Shown piece by piece: positions 17,110-25,994 of a stretch of 39,821 nt of DNA. Each line of letters begins with the position of its first letter. Position 1 is the first letter of the stretch. The translations under genes were made by a program, and so were the position numbers. Below the pieces are notes generated by a model. The model did not search any database and was not told the DNA's origin. It was given only the letters and a program-made list of their open reading frames with translations. Source of the stretch: Novosphingobium sp. (GTDB lineage: Bacteria; Pseudomonadota; Alphaproteobacteria; Sphingomonadales; Sphingomonadaceae); assembly GCA_029247785.1 (NCBI GenBank), contig JAQWKP010000021.1, positions 1 through 39,821 on the forward strand, written 5' to 3'.

Positions 17110-17673
17110 TCAGCCACCGGTCCGATTGCGCCACTTGCCGCGCCTTTCCTGACGATGCGCCTGGCGCTCTTCCTTGGTGATCTGGCCGTCATTATTGGCG
17201 TCGATAGTATCGAAGCGCTTGCCGGCAGCTGCGGCGAATTCGGCCTGGCTGACAACACCGTCATTGTTGGTGTCGGCCATCTTCATCATCTTCATGCCAT
17301 GGCGTCCACCGCCTCGGCGGCCCTTACGATGCTTCTTGCCACCTTCGCTCATGCCGTGCTTGCCCTTGTGCGGGCGTTCGAATGTCATGAATTCGTCACG
17401 GCTAATCGAACCATCGGTGTTGGCATCGAGCTTCGCAAACATCTTGGCGCGGCGATCCTGACGTTTGGCAGCGCGATCCGTTTGGTCGAGCTGTCCGTCG
17501 CCATTTGCATCCATCTTGGCGAATTTGGCCGTAGCGTGGGCCTGGGATTCGCTGCGCGTCACCACCCCATCGCCATTGCTGTCGGGGTTAGAGCGCCCTT
17601 CGTGGTGGGCTGCAAATGCGGTGCCGGCGATTGCCAGGGCTGCGGCGGAAATACCAATTGCGATCTTTTTCAT
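17110..17673 (-). CDS. Exported protein with five EF-hand calcium-binding loops
   Basis: 187 residues. A Sec signal peptide covers 1-21 (KK, then Ala/Ile-rich, cleavage near TAFA-AHH). Five 12-residue EF-hand loops of the D-x-[DN]-x-D-G type lie at 31-42, 55-66, 83-94, 134-145 and 158-169. Loop 2 ends in Asp rather than Glu. A His/Lys/Gly/Met-rich linker (101-133) separates loops 3 and 4 and might bind other metals. It is likely a periplasmic calcium-responsive or buffering protein. I start at ATG 17673 because GGAG precedes it and the signal peptide begins there; the longer frame to 17793 is unlikely. It is first in an operon with the regulator and kinase. Confidence 0.88.
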   Translation of the reverse strand: MKKIAIGISAAALAIAGTAFAAHHEGRSNPDSNGDGVVTRSESQAHATAKFAKMDANGDGQLDQTDRAAKRQDRRAKMFAKLDANTDGSISRDEFMTFERPHKGKHGMSEGGKKHRKGRRGGGRHGMKMMKMADTNNDGVVSQAEFAAAAGKRFDTIDANNDGQITKEERQAHRQERRGKWRNRTGG

Positions 17674-17791
17674 CTCGAAACTCCAGTCGTTGTTTACAGG
17701 GAATTGTCGAGAAAGCCGCAGAGCCGGGAGGGGGAGGGAAACAGGTGCCCTGCGACTTTCCTGGGTCCCTTCTACATCGACCGTGTCGCGC

Positions 17792-17829
17792 AATTATCCC
17801 GGGATTCGGCGAAATTGTCGTGAATTGTC
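17792..17829 (-). promoter_or_regulatory. Predicted promoter and response-regulator box of the EF-hand operon
   Basis: Read on the minus strand, GACAATT occurs at 17829-17823 and again at 17819-17813, exactly 10 bases apart, the spacing expected for an OmpR-type dimer. GATAATT follows at 17798-17792, two turns further. GACAAT (17819-17814) and ATAATT (17797-17792) could serve as -35 and -10 with a 16-base spacer. A further GACAATT lies at 17708-17702, near the EF-hand start. Confidence 0.45.
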
Positions 17830-17833
17830 ACAG

Positions 17834-17862
17834 CCTGCAAGAAGCGTTCATCTGCCTGCAAG
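17834..17862. repeat. Direct repeat CCTGCAAG, 21-base period
   Basis: CCTGCAAG at 17834-17841 and 17855-17862, two helical turns apart, immediately upstream of the GACAATT boxes and just before the end of the VOC gene. It may be an additional protein-binding site; this is a visual observation only. Confidence 0.3.
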
Positions 17863-17877
17863 CGAGCGCGATGAAAT

Positions 17878-18246
17878 TCAGCCCAAGGCTACCGCATTCA
17901 TCTTGTTGCCATCGGGATCGCGCCAATAGGCGCAATAGAAGCCGTTGGCGCGTTCGCCGGGTCCGCCTTCGTCGCTTCCGCCACTAGCCAGCGCGGCGGC
18001 ATGGACGCGGTCGACCTGGTCGCGGTCCTTCGCGCCGATCGTGGCCATCACGCCATTGCCGAAATGCGCAGGCTTGCCGTCAAACGGGATCGTGACAGCA
18101 AAGCCGATGCCGACGCCGGGATTGGCCCAGTGGATTGACGTATCGGTCTGGTTGGTCCGCTCGCAGCCCAATTCGCCGGTTATGGCGTCATAGAATTTGC
18201 CGGCTCGTTCGAGATCGGTCGTTCCGAAACAGACATTGATGAGCAT
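17878..18246 (-). CDS. VOC (glyoxalase/bleomycin-resistance) family protein, copy B
   Basis: 122 residues forming one vicinal-oxygen-chelate module. It opens with MLINVCFGTTDLERAGKFYD and ends with FYCAYWRDPDGNKMNAV, the paired beta-alpha-beta-beta-beta signature with a metal-ligand Glu/Asp-rich end. The family covers glyoxalases, dioxygenases and antibiotic-binding proteins; the substrate is unknown. It shares the framework T-D-L-E-R-[AS]-G-K-F-Y and S-D-E-G-x-P-G with the gene just upstream, so the two are tandem paralogues. Ribosome site AGAGGA lies before the ATG. 74 bases separate the two genes. Confidence 0.85.
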   Translation of the reverse strand: MLINVCFGTTDLERAGKFYDAITGELGCERTNQTDTSIHWANPGVGIGFAVTIPFDGKPAHFGNGVMATIGAKDRDQVDRVHAAALASGGSDEGGPGERANGFYCAYWRDPDGNKMNAVALG

Positions 18247-18320
18247 GAGGTCCTCTCCATTTTTTCAGCTTGCCATAGCGGCGTACATTCTGGCCCGAAC
18301 CAGTCAAGCACTGCGCCGAA

Positions 18321-18698
18321 TCACTGTTCCGGCATGTTGTAGACGCACAGCTTGTTTCCATCGGGATCGCGGAAATATCCGCCATAAAATACAGAACCGC
18401 CGCGTGTGCCCGGCTCGCCCTCATCGCTGCCGCCATTGGCCAGGGCCAGCTCATGGACCTTGTGCACCTGATCGTGGTCCCTGGCTTCAAGCGCGATCAT
18501 CATTCCGTTGCCGAGACAGGCGGGATCACCGTCGAATGGCTTGGTAATACTAAGCCCCCTTCCGCCGCCGAATTTGCCCCATGACATCGATTTTTCGGTC
18601 GTCCGGCTCAGCTCGACGCCCAACTCGTCCATGATCGCCCGGTAGAACTTTCCGGATCGCTCCAGGTCGTTCGTGCCAAGGGTGACATAACCGATCAT
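18321..18698 (-). CDS. VOC (glyoxalase/bleomycin-resistance) family protein, copy A
   Basis: 125 residues. It starts MIGYVTLGTNDLERSGKFYR and ends GGYFRDPDGNKLCVYNMPEQ, a single VOC module like its neighbour, with which it shares the motif order throughout; the two diverged after a tandem duplication. I begin at ATG 18698: AAGGA lies upstream, and this ATG overlaps the aminopeptidase P stop (ATGA). A longer frame to 18740 runs back into aminopeptidase P. It is probably a cytosolic metal-dependent enzyme or binding protein; the substrate is unknown. Confidence 0.87.
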   Translation of the reverse strand: MIGYVTLGTNDLERSGKFYRAIMDELGVELSRTTEKSMSWGKFGGGRGLSITKPFDGDPACLGNGMMIALEARDHDQVHKVHELALANGGSDEGEPGTRGGSVFYGGYFRDPDGNKLCVYNMPEQ

Positions 18699-20530
18699 TG
18701 CGTTTCCTTTTCGAGCGGCGCGCATTGCGTTTCGAGCCACGCCTTTGCATCGCCATCAAGTTGCGGACCCACGACCTCGCGGACCCTTGCATGATAGGCG
18801 TTCCACCAGTCGATTTCGGTCTCGGTAAGCAGCGCGGCATCGACCAGGGCGCGCTCAATTGGTGCCAGCGTCAGCACCTCAAAGCCAAAGAAGTCGCCTT
18901 CCGCGCCGTCGATAGCGCGTGCCTCGACCAGCAACAGGTGCTCGATGCGAATGCCGTATTCGCCAGCTTTGTAGTAGCCTGGCTCGTTGGACAGGATCAT
19001 GCCGGCCATCAATTCCTGCTCGCCGCCGGTTTGCGCGCCGGAGGATTTGGCGATGCGCTGCGGGCCTTCATGCACCGACAGGAAGCTGCCGACGCCGTGT
19101 CCGGTGCCGTGGGCATAGTCTAGCCCCACGTCCCACAGGTGCTGGCGGGCCAATATGTCGAGCTGGCTGCCGCGCGTGGCCTTGGGAAAGTGCGCGAGGC
19201 ACAGCGCGATATTGCCCTTTAGGACTCGCGTGAAACGATCCTTGACCTGGGCCGGGGGCTCTCCCGGCCAGATCCAGATGGTACGGGTCACGTCGGTCGT
19301 GCCGTTGGGATACTGCCCGCCCGAATCGACGAGATAGACGCTTCCCGGCTCAAGCGTACGGCTGGTTTCCTCGGTCACGCGGTAATGGACGATAGCACCA
19401 TTGGGCCCGCTGCCCGAGATCGTGTCGAATGACAGATCGCGCAGATCGCCGCATTCGGAGCGCAATCCGTGCAGCCGGTCCGACGCTTGCAGCTCGCTGA
19501 CCTCGCCTTTGGGAGCCTCGATCGAAAGCCAGTGCAGGAAGCGTGTGACTGCAGCGCCGTCGAGTTTCTGGGCGTCACGGTGGCCCTGCTGTTCGACCGG
19601 GTTCTTGATCGCCTTTGGCAGCATGCAGGGATCGCGCTGTTCGACGATTTGCGCGCCTGCGTCATCGAGCGCGGAGAAGATCGTCTGGACGCAGCTATCC
19701 GGGTCGAGCGCTACCTTCTTTCCGGACAGCGAGGCGAGCATCGGCAAGAAGCGCTTGCGCTCCTCGATCCGCACTGCATCGCCGAGGTGGGAGCGTAGCC
19801 CGGGCGTGACTTTCTCGCTGGCGATGAACAGATCTGTTGTGCCGTCAGCCAGGGCAATCGCAAAGGACAGGGTGACAGGCGTGCGATCGACATCGCTGCC
19901 CCTGATATTGAGCAGCCAGGCAATCGAATCGAGCGCCGGGATGACTGCGGCATCCAGGCCTTCTTCCGATAGCCATTCGGCAATCGCAGCGCGTTTTGCC
20001 TCGCTACTTTCCCCCGCAAGCGACAGTTCGTGAACCAGGGCAGGTGCAGGTGACGGCGCGGGCCGATCCTCCCACACCGCATCGATCGGATTGGTATTGA
20101 GAGCTACCAACTCAGCCTCGCACCCGGTCAGTGCCTTTTCGGTTGCAGTCACCCATTTCTTGCCGTGCAGCCACGGGTCAAAGCCGATCTTCGCGCCAGC
20201 CCAGCTATGTTTGCCCAGCCATTTGGCGACGCTGGTTTCGGGGACGCTTTCGTAGGCGTAGAGCTTGGTATCGACTTGGTCGCGCACTTGCAGCGTGTAG
20301 CGCCCGTCGACGAACATCGCGGCTGCCGGATCGCGCATCGCATCGGCGAAAACCACGGCTGTCCCGGCCGAGCCGTCGAATCCTGTCAGCCAGTGCAGGC
20401 GCTGGGCATAGGCCCCGACATATTCGCTCATATGCTCGTCCGAGATCGGTACCACGAATCCGTCCAGCCCCTGGCGCTTCAACTCCTCGCGCAGGGCTCT
20501 AAGCCGGGCTTCGTGGGTACTCATCAGCAT
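18695..20530 (-). CDS. Xaa-Pro aminopeptidase (aminopeptidase P family, M24B)
   Basis: 611 residues, the long three-domain form like eukaryotic cytosolic aminopeptidase P. Two creatinase-like N-terminal domains (about 1-300) precede the pita-bread catalytic domain. The metal ligands are visible in order: VDSGGQYPNGTTDVTRT (two Asp), GTGHGVGSFLSVHEGP (His), LSNEPGYY (Glu) and IRIEHLLLV (Glu). It releases N-terminal residues next to proline. No signal peptide. The start at ATG 20530 is set by AGGAGG 6 bases upstream; a frame reaching 20626 would overlap the divergent peptidase gene. It stands 37 bases from that gene and couples to the VOC gene by an ATGA overlap. Confidence 0.93.
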   Translation of the reverse strand: MLMSTHEARLRALREELKRQGLDGFVVPISDEHMSEYVGAYAQRLHWLTGFDGSAGTAVVFADAMRDPAAAMFVDGRYTLQVRDQVDTKLYAYESVPETSVAKWLGKHSWAGAKIGFDPWLHGKKWVTATEKALTGCEAELVALNTNPIDAVWEDRPAPSPAPALVHELSLAGESSEAKRAAIAEWLSEEGLDAAVIPALDSIAWLLNIRGSDVDRTPVTLSFAIALADGTTDLFIASEKVTPGLRSHLGDAVRIEERKRFLPMLASLSGKKVALDPDSCVQTIFSALDDAGAQIVEQRDPCMLPKAIKNPVEQQGHRDAQKLDGAAVTRFLHWLSIEAPKGEVSELQASDRLHGLRSECGDLRDLSFDTISGSGPNGAIVHYRVTEETSRTLEPGSVYLVDSGGQYPNGTTDVTRTIWIWPGEPPAQVKDRFTRVLKGNIALCLAHFPKATRGSQLDILARQHLWDVGLDYAHGTGHGVGSFLSVHEGPQRIAKSSGAQTGGEQELMAGMILSNEPGYYKAGEYGIRIEHLLLVEARAIDGAEGDFFGFEVLTLAPIERALVDAALLTETEIDWWNAYHARVREVVGPQLDGDAKAWLETQCAPLEKETQ

Positions 20531-20567
20531 GGTTGCCCTCCTTACGGCTTCACCATAGAGGCGTGCG

Positions 20568-22676
20568 ATGCCCGATACCACAAATCTTGGCGCTCCGGTC
20601 GCCGCGAAGAAACCGCATAGTTTCACCCACCACGGTATTACCGTCCACGACGACTATGCCTGGCTGCGTGATCCCGGATATCCCGAGGTCACGGACAAGC
20701 AAGTGCTGTCCCATCTCGAAGCCGAGAATGCCTGGTTCGAGCACTGGATGAAGCCAAATCAGCAACTGCTTGACCAGCTGTTCAGTGAAATGCGCGGCCG
20801 CATCAAGGAAGCCGATACATCGGTGCCGCAAAAGGATGGTGACTTTCTCTACTGGATCGAATTTGAGGAAGGCGCGGAATACAAGAAATGGTGGCGCAGG
20901 CCGGTCGGTGAGGTCGACGACGGCAGCGCTGACGAGCTGATCCTCGACGAAGTGGCACTGGCCGAGGGCAAGGACTATTTCCGCCTTGGAGCGATTGCAG
21001 TCAGCAACAATGGAAAGCTGCTGGCTTTTTCAGTCGATGACAATGGATCGGAGCGGTTCACCGTGCAGGTCAAGAACCTGGTGAGTGGCGCGCTGCTGCC
21101 TGACCAGATCCCCGGCACGCTCTCCTCGCTGGTGTGGGTCGCGGGCGATAGTGGTCTGGTCTATTCGCTCGCCAATGAACAATGGCGCACGGACAATGCC
21201 CGGCTGCACTGGCTGGGTCGGGACAATGCCAGCGATATCGAGCTCTATCACGAGGATGATGAGGGTTTCCGGGTCGGCAGCTCGCTCTCGGCGAATGAGA
21301 AATGGCTGATCGTCGGAACCAACGATCACGAAACCAGCGAGGTCCGACTGATCCCGGCCGCCGATCCGCTGGCGACGCCAATCTTGGTCAAGGCGCGCGA
21401 GAAAGGCGTCGAGTATGATGTCGATATTTGGGAAGATTTCGAGGGCGAACGCGTTCTCTTCATCCACGCCAACGACACGCACGAGAATTTCCGTCTCGCC
21501 ATAGCGCCGCTTGGTGAGCCGGGAACATGGGCAACGCTGATCGAAGGTTCTGACGATTTCTATTTGACCGGCTTTGACCTGTTCCAGGACTTCTATGTGG
21601 TCGAAGGCCGCAAGGCCGGGCTCGACCAGATCGAGGTCCGTTACTACGACGAGCTCGATCGCATCGAGCCGATCACCTTTCCAGAAGCGAGCTACACTGC
21701 CGGCCTGGCTGACAACCCCGAATGGGCGGTCGACAAGCTACGGATTTCCTATCAGTCGATGGTCAGTCCGGCGACGGTCTATGATTACCACCTTGCCGAC
21801 AAGCGACTTGAGGTCCTCAAGGTGCAGGAAATCCCATCGGGCTATGATGCATCGCTCTACGCCACCGAGCGCCTTGAAGTTCCAGCCCGCGACGGCACTG
21901 CGATTCCGGTCAGCATCGTCATGCGCAAGGATCGCGCGCGCGGTGGTCCGCTCCATCTCTATGGCTATGGCGCTTATGGCATATCGATCGATCCGGGGTT
22001 TTCGACCTCGCGCCTGTCGCTGGTCGATCGCGGCTTTGCCTTTGCGATTGCCCATATCCGCGGCGGGGATGATCTTGGACGGGCCTGGTACAAGGCCGGC
22101 AAGCTTGAACGGCGAACCAATACATTCAACGATTTCGTCGATGTCGGCAAAGCACTGGCCGAGCGTGGATATACGAAGGCCGGCAGGATCAGCATTTCAG
22201 GCGGATCGGCTGGCGGTGAACTGATGGGCGCTGTGATCAATTCCGATCCGGACCTGTTCGGCGCGGTCGTCGCCCAGGTGCCCTTCGTCGATGTGCTGGC
22301 GACCATGCTCGATGCGGACCTTCCGCTGACCCCGGGCGAATGGCCCGAATGGGGCAATCCGATCGAGGACAAGGCGGCGTTCGAGCTGATCCGCTCATAC
22401 AGTCCCTATGACAATGTCCGGGCTCAGGCCTATCCGCCGATGCTGGTGACCGCCGGGCTCAACGATCCGCGCGTGACCTATTGGGAACCGGCGAAATGGG
22501 TCGCGAAACTGCGCGAGCTCAAGACCGACGACAATATCCTGCTGTTCAAGACCAATATGGGTGCGGGCCACGGCGGCAAGTCCGGCAGGTTCGAATCTTT
22601 GCGCGAAACAGCCGAGGAGTATGCCTTCATCTTGTGGCAGCTCGGGCGAGGAGATTCCCAGGAACCCTTGTCCTAG
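20568..22676 (+). CDS. ptrB: Oligopeptidase B-like serine peptidase (S9A, prolyl oligopeptidase family)
   Basis: 702 residues. A beta-propeller of WD-like blades (about 75-420) is followed by an alpha/beta-hydrolase domain with nucleophile S547 in G-G-S-A-G-G, D633 in GLNDPRV and H668 in GAGHGGKSGR, a complete triad. The N-terminus (VHDDYAWLRDPGYPEV) is typical of bacterial oligopeptidase B, which cuts short peptides after basic residues; the prolyl-specific alternative is less likely. No signal peptide. GAGG lies upstream of the ATG. It is divergent from aminopeptidase P, a peptide-degrading neighbour, and its stop overlaps the opposing GGDEF gene by 4 bases. Confidence 0.9.
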   Translation: MPDTTNLGAPVAAKKPHSFTHHGITVHDDYAWLRDPGYPEVTDKQVLSHLEAENAWFEHWMKPNQQLLDQLFSEMRGRIKEADTSVPQKDGDFLYWIEFEEGAEYKKWWRRPVGEVDDGSADELILDEVALAEGKDYFRLGAIAVSNNGKLLAFSVDDNGSERFTVQVKNLVSGALLPDQIPGTLSSLVWVAGDSGLVYSLANEQWRTDNARLHWLGRDNASDIELYHEDDEGFRVGSSLSANEKWLIVGTNDHETSEVRLIPAADPLATPILVKAREKGVEYDVDIWEDFEGERVLFIHANDTHENFRLAIAPLGEPGTWATLIEGSDDFYLTGFDLFQDFYVVEGRKAGLDQIEVRYYDELDRIEPITFPEASYTAGLADNPEWAVDKLRISYQSMVSPATVYDYHLADKRLEVLKVQEIPSGYDASLYATERLEVPARDGTAIPVSIVMRKDRARGGPLHLYGYGAYGISIDPGFSTSRLSLVDRGFAFAIAHIRGGDDLGRAWYKAGKLERRTNTFNDFVDVGKALAERGYTKAGRISISGGSAGGELMGAVINSDPDLFGAVVAQVPFVDVLATMLDADLPLTPGEWPEWGNPIEDKAAFELIRSYSPYDNVRAQAYPPMLVTAGLNDPRVTYWEPAKWVAKLRELKTDDNILLFKTNMGAGHGGKSGRFESLRETAEEYAFILWQLGRGDSQEPLS

Positions 22677-24385
22677 GCCGCCTCCGGCTCGGCCATCGCA
22701 CGGCTGTCGAAGCTCTGCATTCTCTCGCTCATCGTGCGGTTGCGTCCGGCGCGTTTGGCTTCATAGAGGAGCCGGTCGCAGTGGCTATAGAGGGCAGTGA
22801 ATTCGCTTCTCACGCGTTGTTTCAGGGGCTGTTCGACTAACCCCATGCTAGCTGTAACCATATGTCCGAGGCCGGGCATCTCTCTGGCAATGCGCGAAGT
22901 GATCGCCTTGCGACGGCGTTCAGCCCGGTCCACTGCGTCTTCGCCGCGTAGCAGCAGCAGGAATTCCTCGCCGCCCATCCGCAACGCCAGCGTATTGTCG
23001 TCGGGCATCAGTGCCAGTGCTGTCATGCGCAGCACCTCGTCGCCGACCGCGTGCCCGTGATTGTCGTTGACCAGTTTGAAATGGTCGAGATCGATGACCG
23101 CCATCGTGTCGAACCCCAGGCCGTGCAGCTCCTGGAACCGCTCTTCGATTCCGTGTCGGTTGTAGAGGCCGGTAAGAGGATCGCGTTCGGCGATTTCCTC
23201 CAGCACCTTGGTCTGGGCAACGGCGTTATCCCGCTGCCGCTTGATGGCCATGAAACGGTCGGCCACGCCAAGCGACGTGATGATGATCTCGAGTGCGATG
23301 GAGATATGCTGTTCCAGCTGCATTTCCATCGGCGGACCGAACAGGCCGAAGGATGAGATTATGCGAATGCTTCCCGTGACCATCAGCGGCGTCCAGGCTG
23401 CGATCTGAAACATGATCGCACGACTGCCTCGCATCCTGGCAGTGGTCATGACCCAACCGAACAGCGCCATGACCGGAAGGAACGAGCCGAAGTAGACCGG
23501 CGCAGACCAGGGGCGGAACACGTCATCGGCAAACAGGTAGAATGTCGAAAAGGCGAACACCCACAGAGCCAGCAGGCGTAGCAGCCGTTTTTGGAGCGGA
23601 TCGAGCTTTTCCGGCTCGATCAGGTCGGCGACGAACAATCCCGCACCGACGATACCGCCTGCCCAGCTATAGACCGATATCATGCTGATCTGCAGCATAG
23701 TCAGATCGAAGAACCGATTGATGACCCCGCTTGCGGTAAATGTATGCACCAACATGCACATCACTGCCGCCGCTTGTAACAGAACGAAGCGCTCGCGCAG
23801 CACGCGGAAGAAAGCGAAGTTGAACATCAGCGGTAGGCACAGCATGCCGCATAATCCGGCGATCAGCAGTTCCAGCCGGATCGAAGCGGCGCTGTCCGCT
23901 GGATCGGCCGTCAGCCGCGCGTCAGTTATCATGCCCAGATGCCGTGCGCTGTCGACCTCGACGATAACGGCCTCGATGGGTGCATCAAGTTCCGGCAGAG
24001 CAGCGCGCATCAGCCAGTCGTTGGTGGCGAATTTGACATCGTCAGGGCCGAATACGCGGCTTGATGAGCTGGCGTCTGTGCCGAGAACTGTGAGGCGCAT
24101 CTGGTCAAAGCGAGTCAGCCTGGTAACCATTGCGTGAGGTGCTTCGTCGGACCCGCGAAGGTCGAAGCGAACTATGGTTCGCGGTGCCTTGATCGAACCT
24201 GAATCCTCGCGGCATTCCCAGCGTCCCGGCATGGCCGCGACCTCGGCGTAATCTGTCCCGCTATTGGCGCTGGCAGTGCAGGTCGAACCTGCCGGAAACG
24301 CCGCCTGCGCCGTGGCCGGCGCGCATAGGAGAGCAAGCACGCCTGCGCACCACAGCACTATTATCCGGATGAATCTCCGCACCAT
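22673..24385 (-). CDS. Seven-transmembrane (7TMR-DISM-like) diguanylate cyclase, GGDEF
   Basis: 570 residues. A signal peptide or first membrane segment (about 1-28) is followed by an extracytoplasmic region of about 140 residues, then some seven membrane helices (about 172-375) of the 7TMR-DISM type, a short coiled linker (380-400), and a GGDEF domain starting at DPLTGLYNRHG. The catalytic motif is G-G-E-E-F at 471-475, an active form. The usual RxxD product-inhibition site is replaced by D-D-N-T (462-465), so feedback by cyclic di-GMP is probably absent. The trigger is likely a small molecule or sugar outside the membrane, by analogy with DISM receptors. It faces ptrB with a 4-base overlap. 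Confidence 0.9.
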   Translation of the reverse strand: MVRRFIRIIVLWCAGVLALLCAPATAQAAFPAGSTCTASANSGTDYAEVAAMPGRWECREDSGSIKAPRTIVRFDLRGSDEAPHAMVTRLTRFDQMRLTVLGTDASSSSRVFGPDDVKFATNDWLMRAALPELDAPIEAVIVEVDSARHLGMITDARLTADPADSAASIRLELLIAGLCGMLCLPLMFNFAFFRVLRERFVLLQAAAVMCMLVHTFTASGVINRFFDLTMLQISMISVYSWAGGIVGAGLFVADLIEPEKLDPLQKRLLRLLALWVFAFSTFYLFADDVFRPWSAPVYFGSFLPVMALFGWVMTTARMRGSRAIMFQIAAWTPLMVTGSIRIISSFGLFGPPMEMQLEQHISIALEIIITSLGVADRFMAIKRQRDNAVAQTKVLEEIAERDPLTGLYNRHGIEERFQELHGLGFDTMAVIDLDHFKLVNDNHGHAVGDEVLRMTALALMPDDNTLALRMGGEEFLLLLRGEDAVDRAERRRKAITSRIAREMPGLGHMVTASMGLVEQPLKQRVRSEFTALYSHCDRLLYEAKRAGRNRTMSERMQSFDSRAMAEPEAA

Positions 24386-24498
24386 GCCATATGGGTTAGA
24401 GAAAGCCTTTGAAAATGCGGTTAATATCGCAACCGTATTTTCATGTCTTTGGCGAGGTCTCTTCGGCCATGCAGGCGGTATCAGCCTACGGCCTAACG

Positions 24499-24508
24499 TC
24501 GTTAACGA
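24499..24508. promoter_or_regulatory. 10-base palindrome upstream of the CoA-transferase gene
   Basis: TCGTTAACGA is a perfect palindrome about 100 bases before the CoA-transferase start, in the 221-base gap shared with the divergent GGDEF gene. It may be an operator. An imperfect CGGTT/AACCG pair lies further upstream near 24418-24440. Confidence 0.25.
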
Positions 24509-24606
24509 GAATCTCCTTGCACCGCAGCTTGCTTGCCCGGAAGGTCGGGCGAAGGCTGTGTTCCGGCGAACCGGTGCAGCGTGGGTAAATATCCCGGGAG
24601 AGAGCG

Positions 24607-25839
24607 ATGAATATTCTCGAAGGAATCAAGGTTGTAGACGTGACGGCATGGGCCTTCGTGCCCTCGGCCGGCGGGGTGCTGGCGCATTGGGGTGCGGATG
24701 TGATCAAGGTAGAAAGCCCCAAAGCGCCCGATCCGATGCGGCTGATGGGCGGTTCCCTGGAGCCGGGCCAGTCCAGCAACACTTTCAAGCATTACAGCCG
24801 TGGCAAACGGTCGATCGCGATTGATCTGTCTCAGGAGGAAGGCCGAGAGTTGCTTTATCGCCTGGTCGAGGATGCGGATGTTTTCCTCACCAGCTATCTC
24901 GCTCCGACCCGCCGCAAGCTGGGCATCGATGTCGAGGACATTCGCAAGATCAACCCCCGTATCGTCTATGCGCGCGGCAGCGGTCATGGCCCCAAGGGCC
25001 CGGATGCCGATCGCCCCGGTTATGACGCGCTGAGCTGGTGGAGCCGTGGTTCGCTCAACCAGAGCGCGATGGACCTGACCGGGCTCGACTGGCCCACCAA
25101 TGGCATGGTCGGCCACGGCGACGGCATGTCAGGCCTGGTGTTTGCCGGCGGCATCTGCGCCGCCCTGCTCAAGCGCGAACGCGGAGGAGAACCGCTAGTG
25201 GTCGATTCCTCGCTGCTGGGCACCGCCGCCTGGTTCAACGGCACAGCCCTGATCGGCAATCACATGGGCATGGGTCGTCGTGAACCAGGCCCCGCCAAGC
25301 GACCGCCGCTGCCCGAGGGTATTCCTGCAGACATGATCTCTGCGACCCGATCGATTTACCAGACCGGCGATTATCGCTTCGTCTACCTGCTGTTTCTTGG
25401 CGACGATCCGCGCGATTACCGGGATCTGTGCGAGCGCATCGGCAGGCCCGATCTCGTCAACGATCCGCGGTTTGCCGAGGTCAAGGATCGAACGACCAAT
25501 TCGCTGGAACTTCAAACAATTCTTGAAAAGGTCTTCGCTTCGAACACATTGGCACATTGGAAAGAGGCGTTGGGTGAGGCGCGCGGTGCCTGGACTTTTG
25601 TCCAGACGCCCGAGGAGCTGCTTGAGGACCCACAGGTTACCGCCAATGGCTATGTCGGGCATGTCGATTATCCCGGTGGTGGCCTCGACGCGCCTGCGCC
25701 TGCGATCATGTTCGACGAGGACGCCGGACAGCTTCCGCGCGCACCTGACTTTGCCGAACATAGCGGCGAGATACTCGCCGAACTAGGCTGCGACGATGCG
25801 GAAGTCGAACGGCTGCGGCAGGGCGGGGTGATCGTCTGA
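24607..25839 (+). CDS. Class III CoA-transferase (CaiB/BaiF family)
   Basis: 410 residues. The N-terminus MNILEGIKVVDVTAWAFVPSAG, HWGADVIKVESP and catalytic Asp D172 (GHGDGMSG) define the family III CoA-transferases, which move CoA between carboxylic acids through an enzyme-bound anhydride. A C-terminal domain (DDPRDYRDLCERIGRPDLVNDPRF) is typical. It acts in the cytosol on an unknown acid. It precedes the Baeyer-Villiger monooxygenase gene by 155 bases on the same strand, suggesting a short catabolic pathway for a ketone that is oxidised and then CoA-activated. The start follows GGGAGAG. Confidence 0.9.
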   Translation: MNILEGIKVVDVTAWAFVPSAGGVLAHWGADVIKVESPKAPDPMRLMGGSLEPGQSSNTFKHYSRGKRSIAIDLSQEEGRELLYRLVEDADVFLTSYLAPTRRKLGIDVEDIRKINPRIVYARGSGHGPKGPDADRPGYDALSWWSRGSLNQSAMDLTGLDWPTNGMVGHGDGMSGLVFAGGICAALLKRERGGEPLVVDSSLLGTAAWFNGTALIGNHMGMGRREPGPAKRPPLPEGIPADMISATRSIYQTGDYRFVYLLFLGDDPRDYRDLCERIGRPDLVNDPRFAEVKDRTTNSLELQTILEKVFASNTLAHWKEALGEARGAWTFVQTPEELLEDPQVTANGYVGHVDYPGGGLDAPAPAIMFDEDAGQLPRAPDFAEHSGEILAELGCDDAEVERLRQGGVIV

Positions 25840-25994
25840 GCCTGATTTGCCGTGCGGCGAGCGAGGAGCCAGTGCATTGACACTGCCGGGTGGAATGCGC
25901 ATCCCTTGGGCACAACATGGAGACTCGCGCGCCGGCGGGTTCACGCCGAATGCGCCGGCCAGCGAGCGAAAACTCCCGAGAGGAGGCTCGAGAA

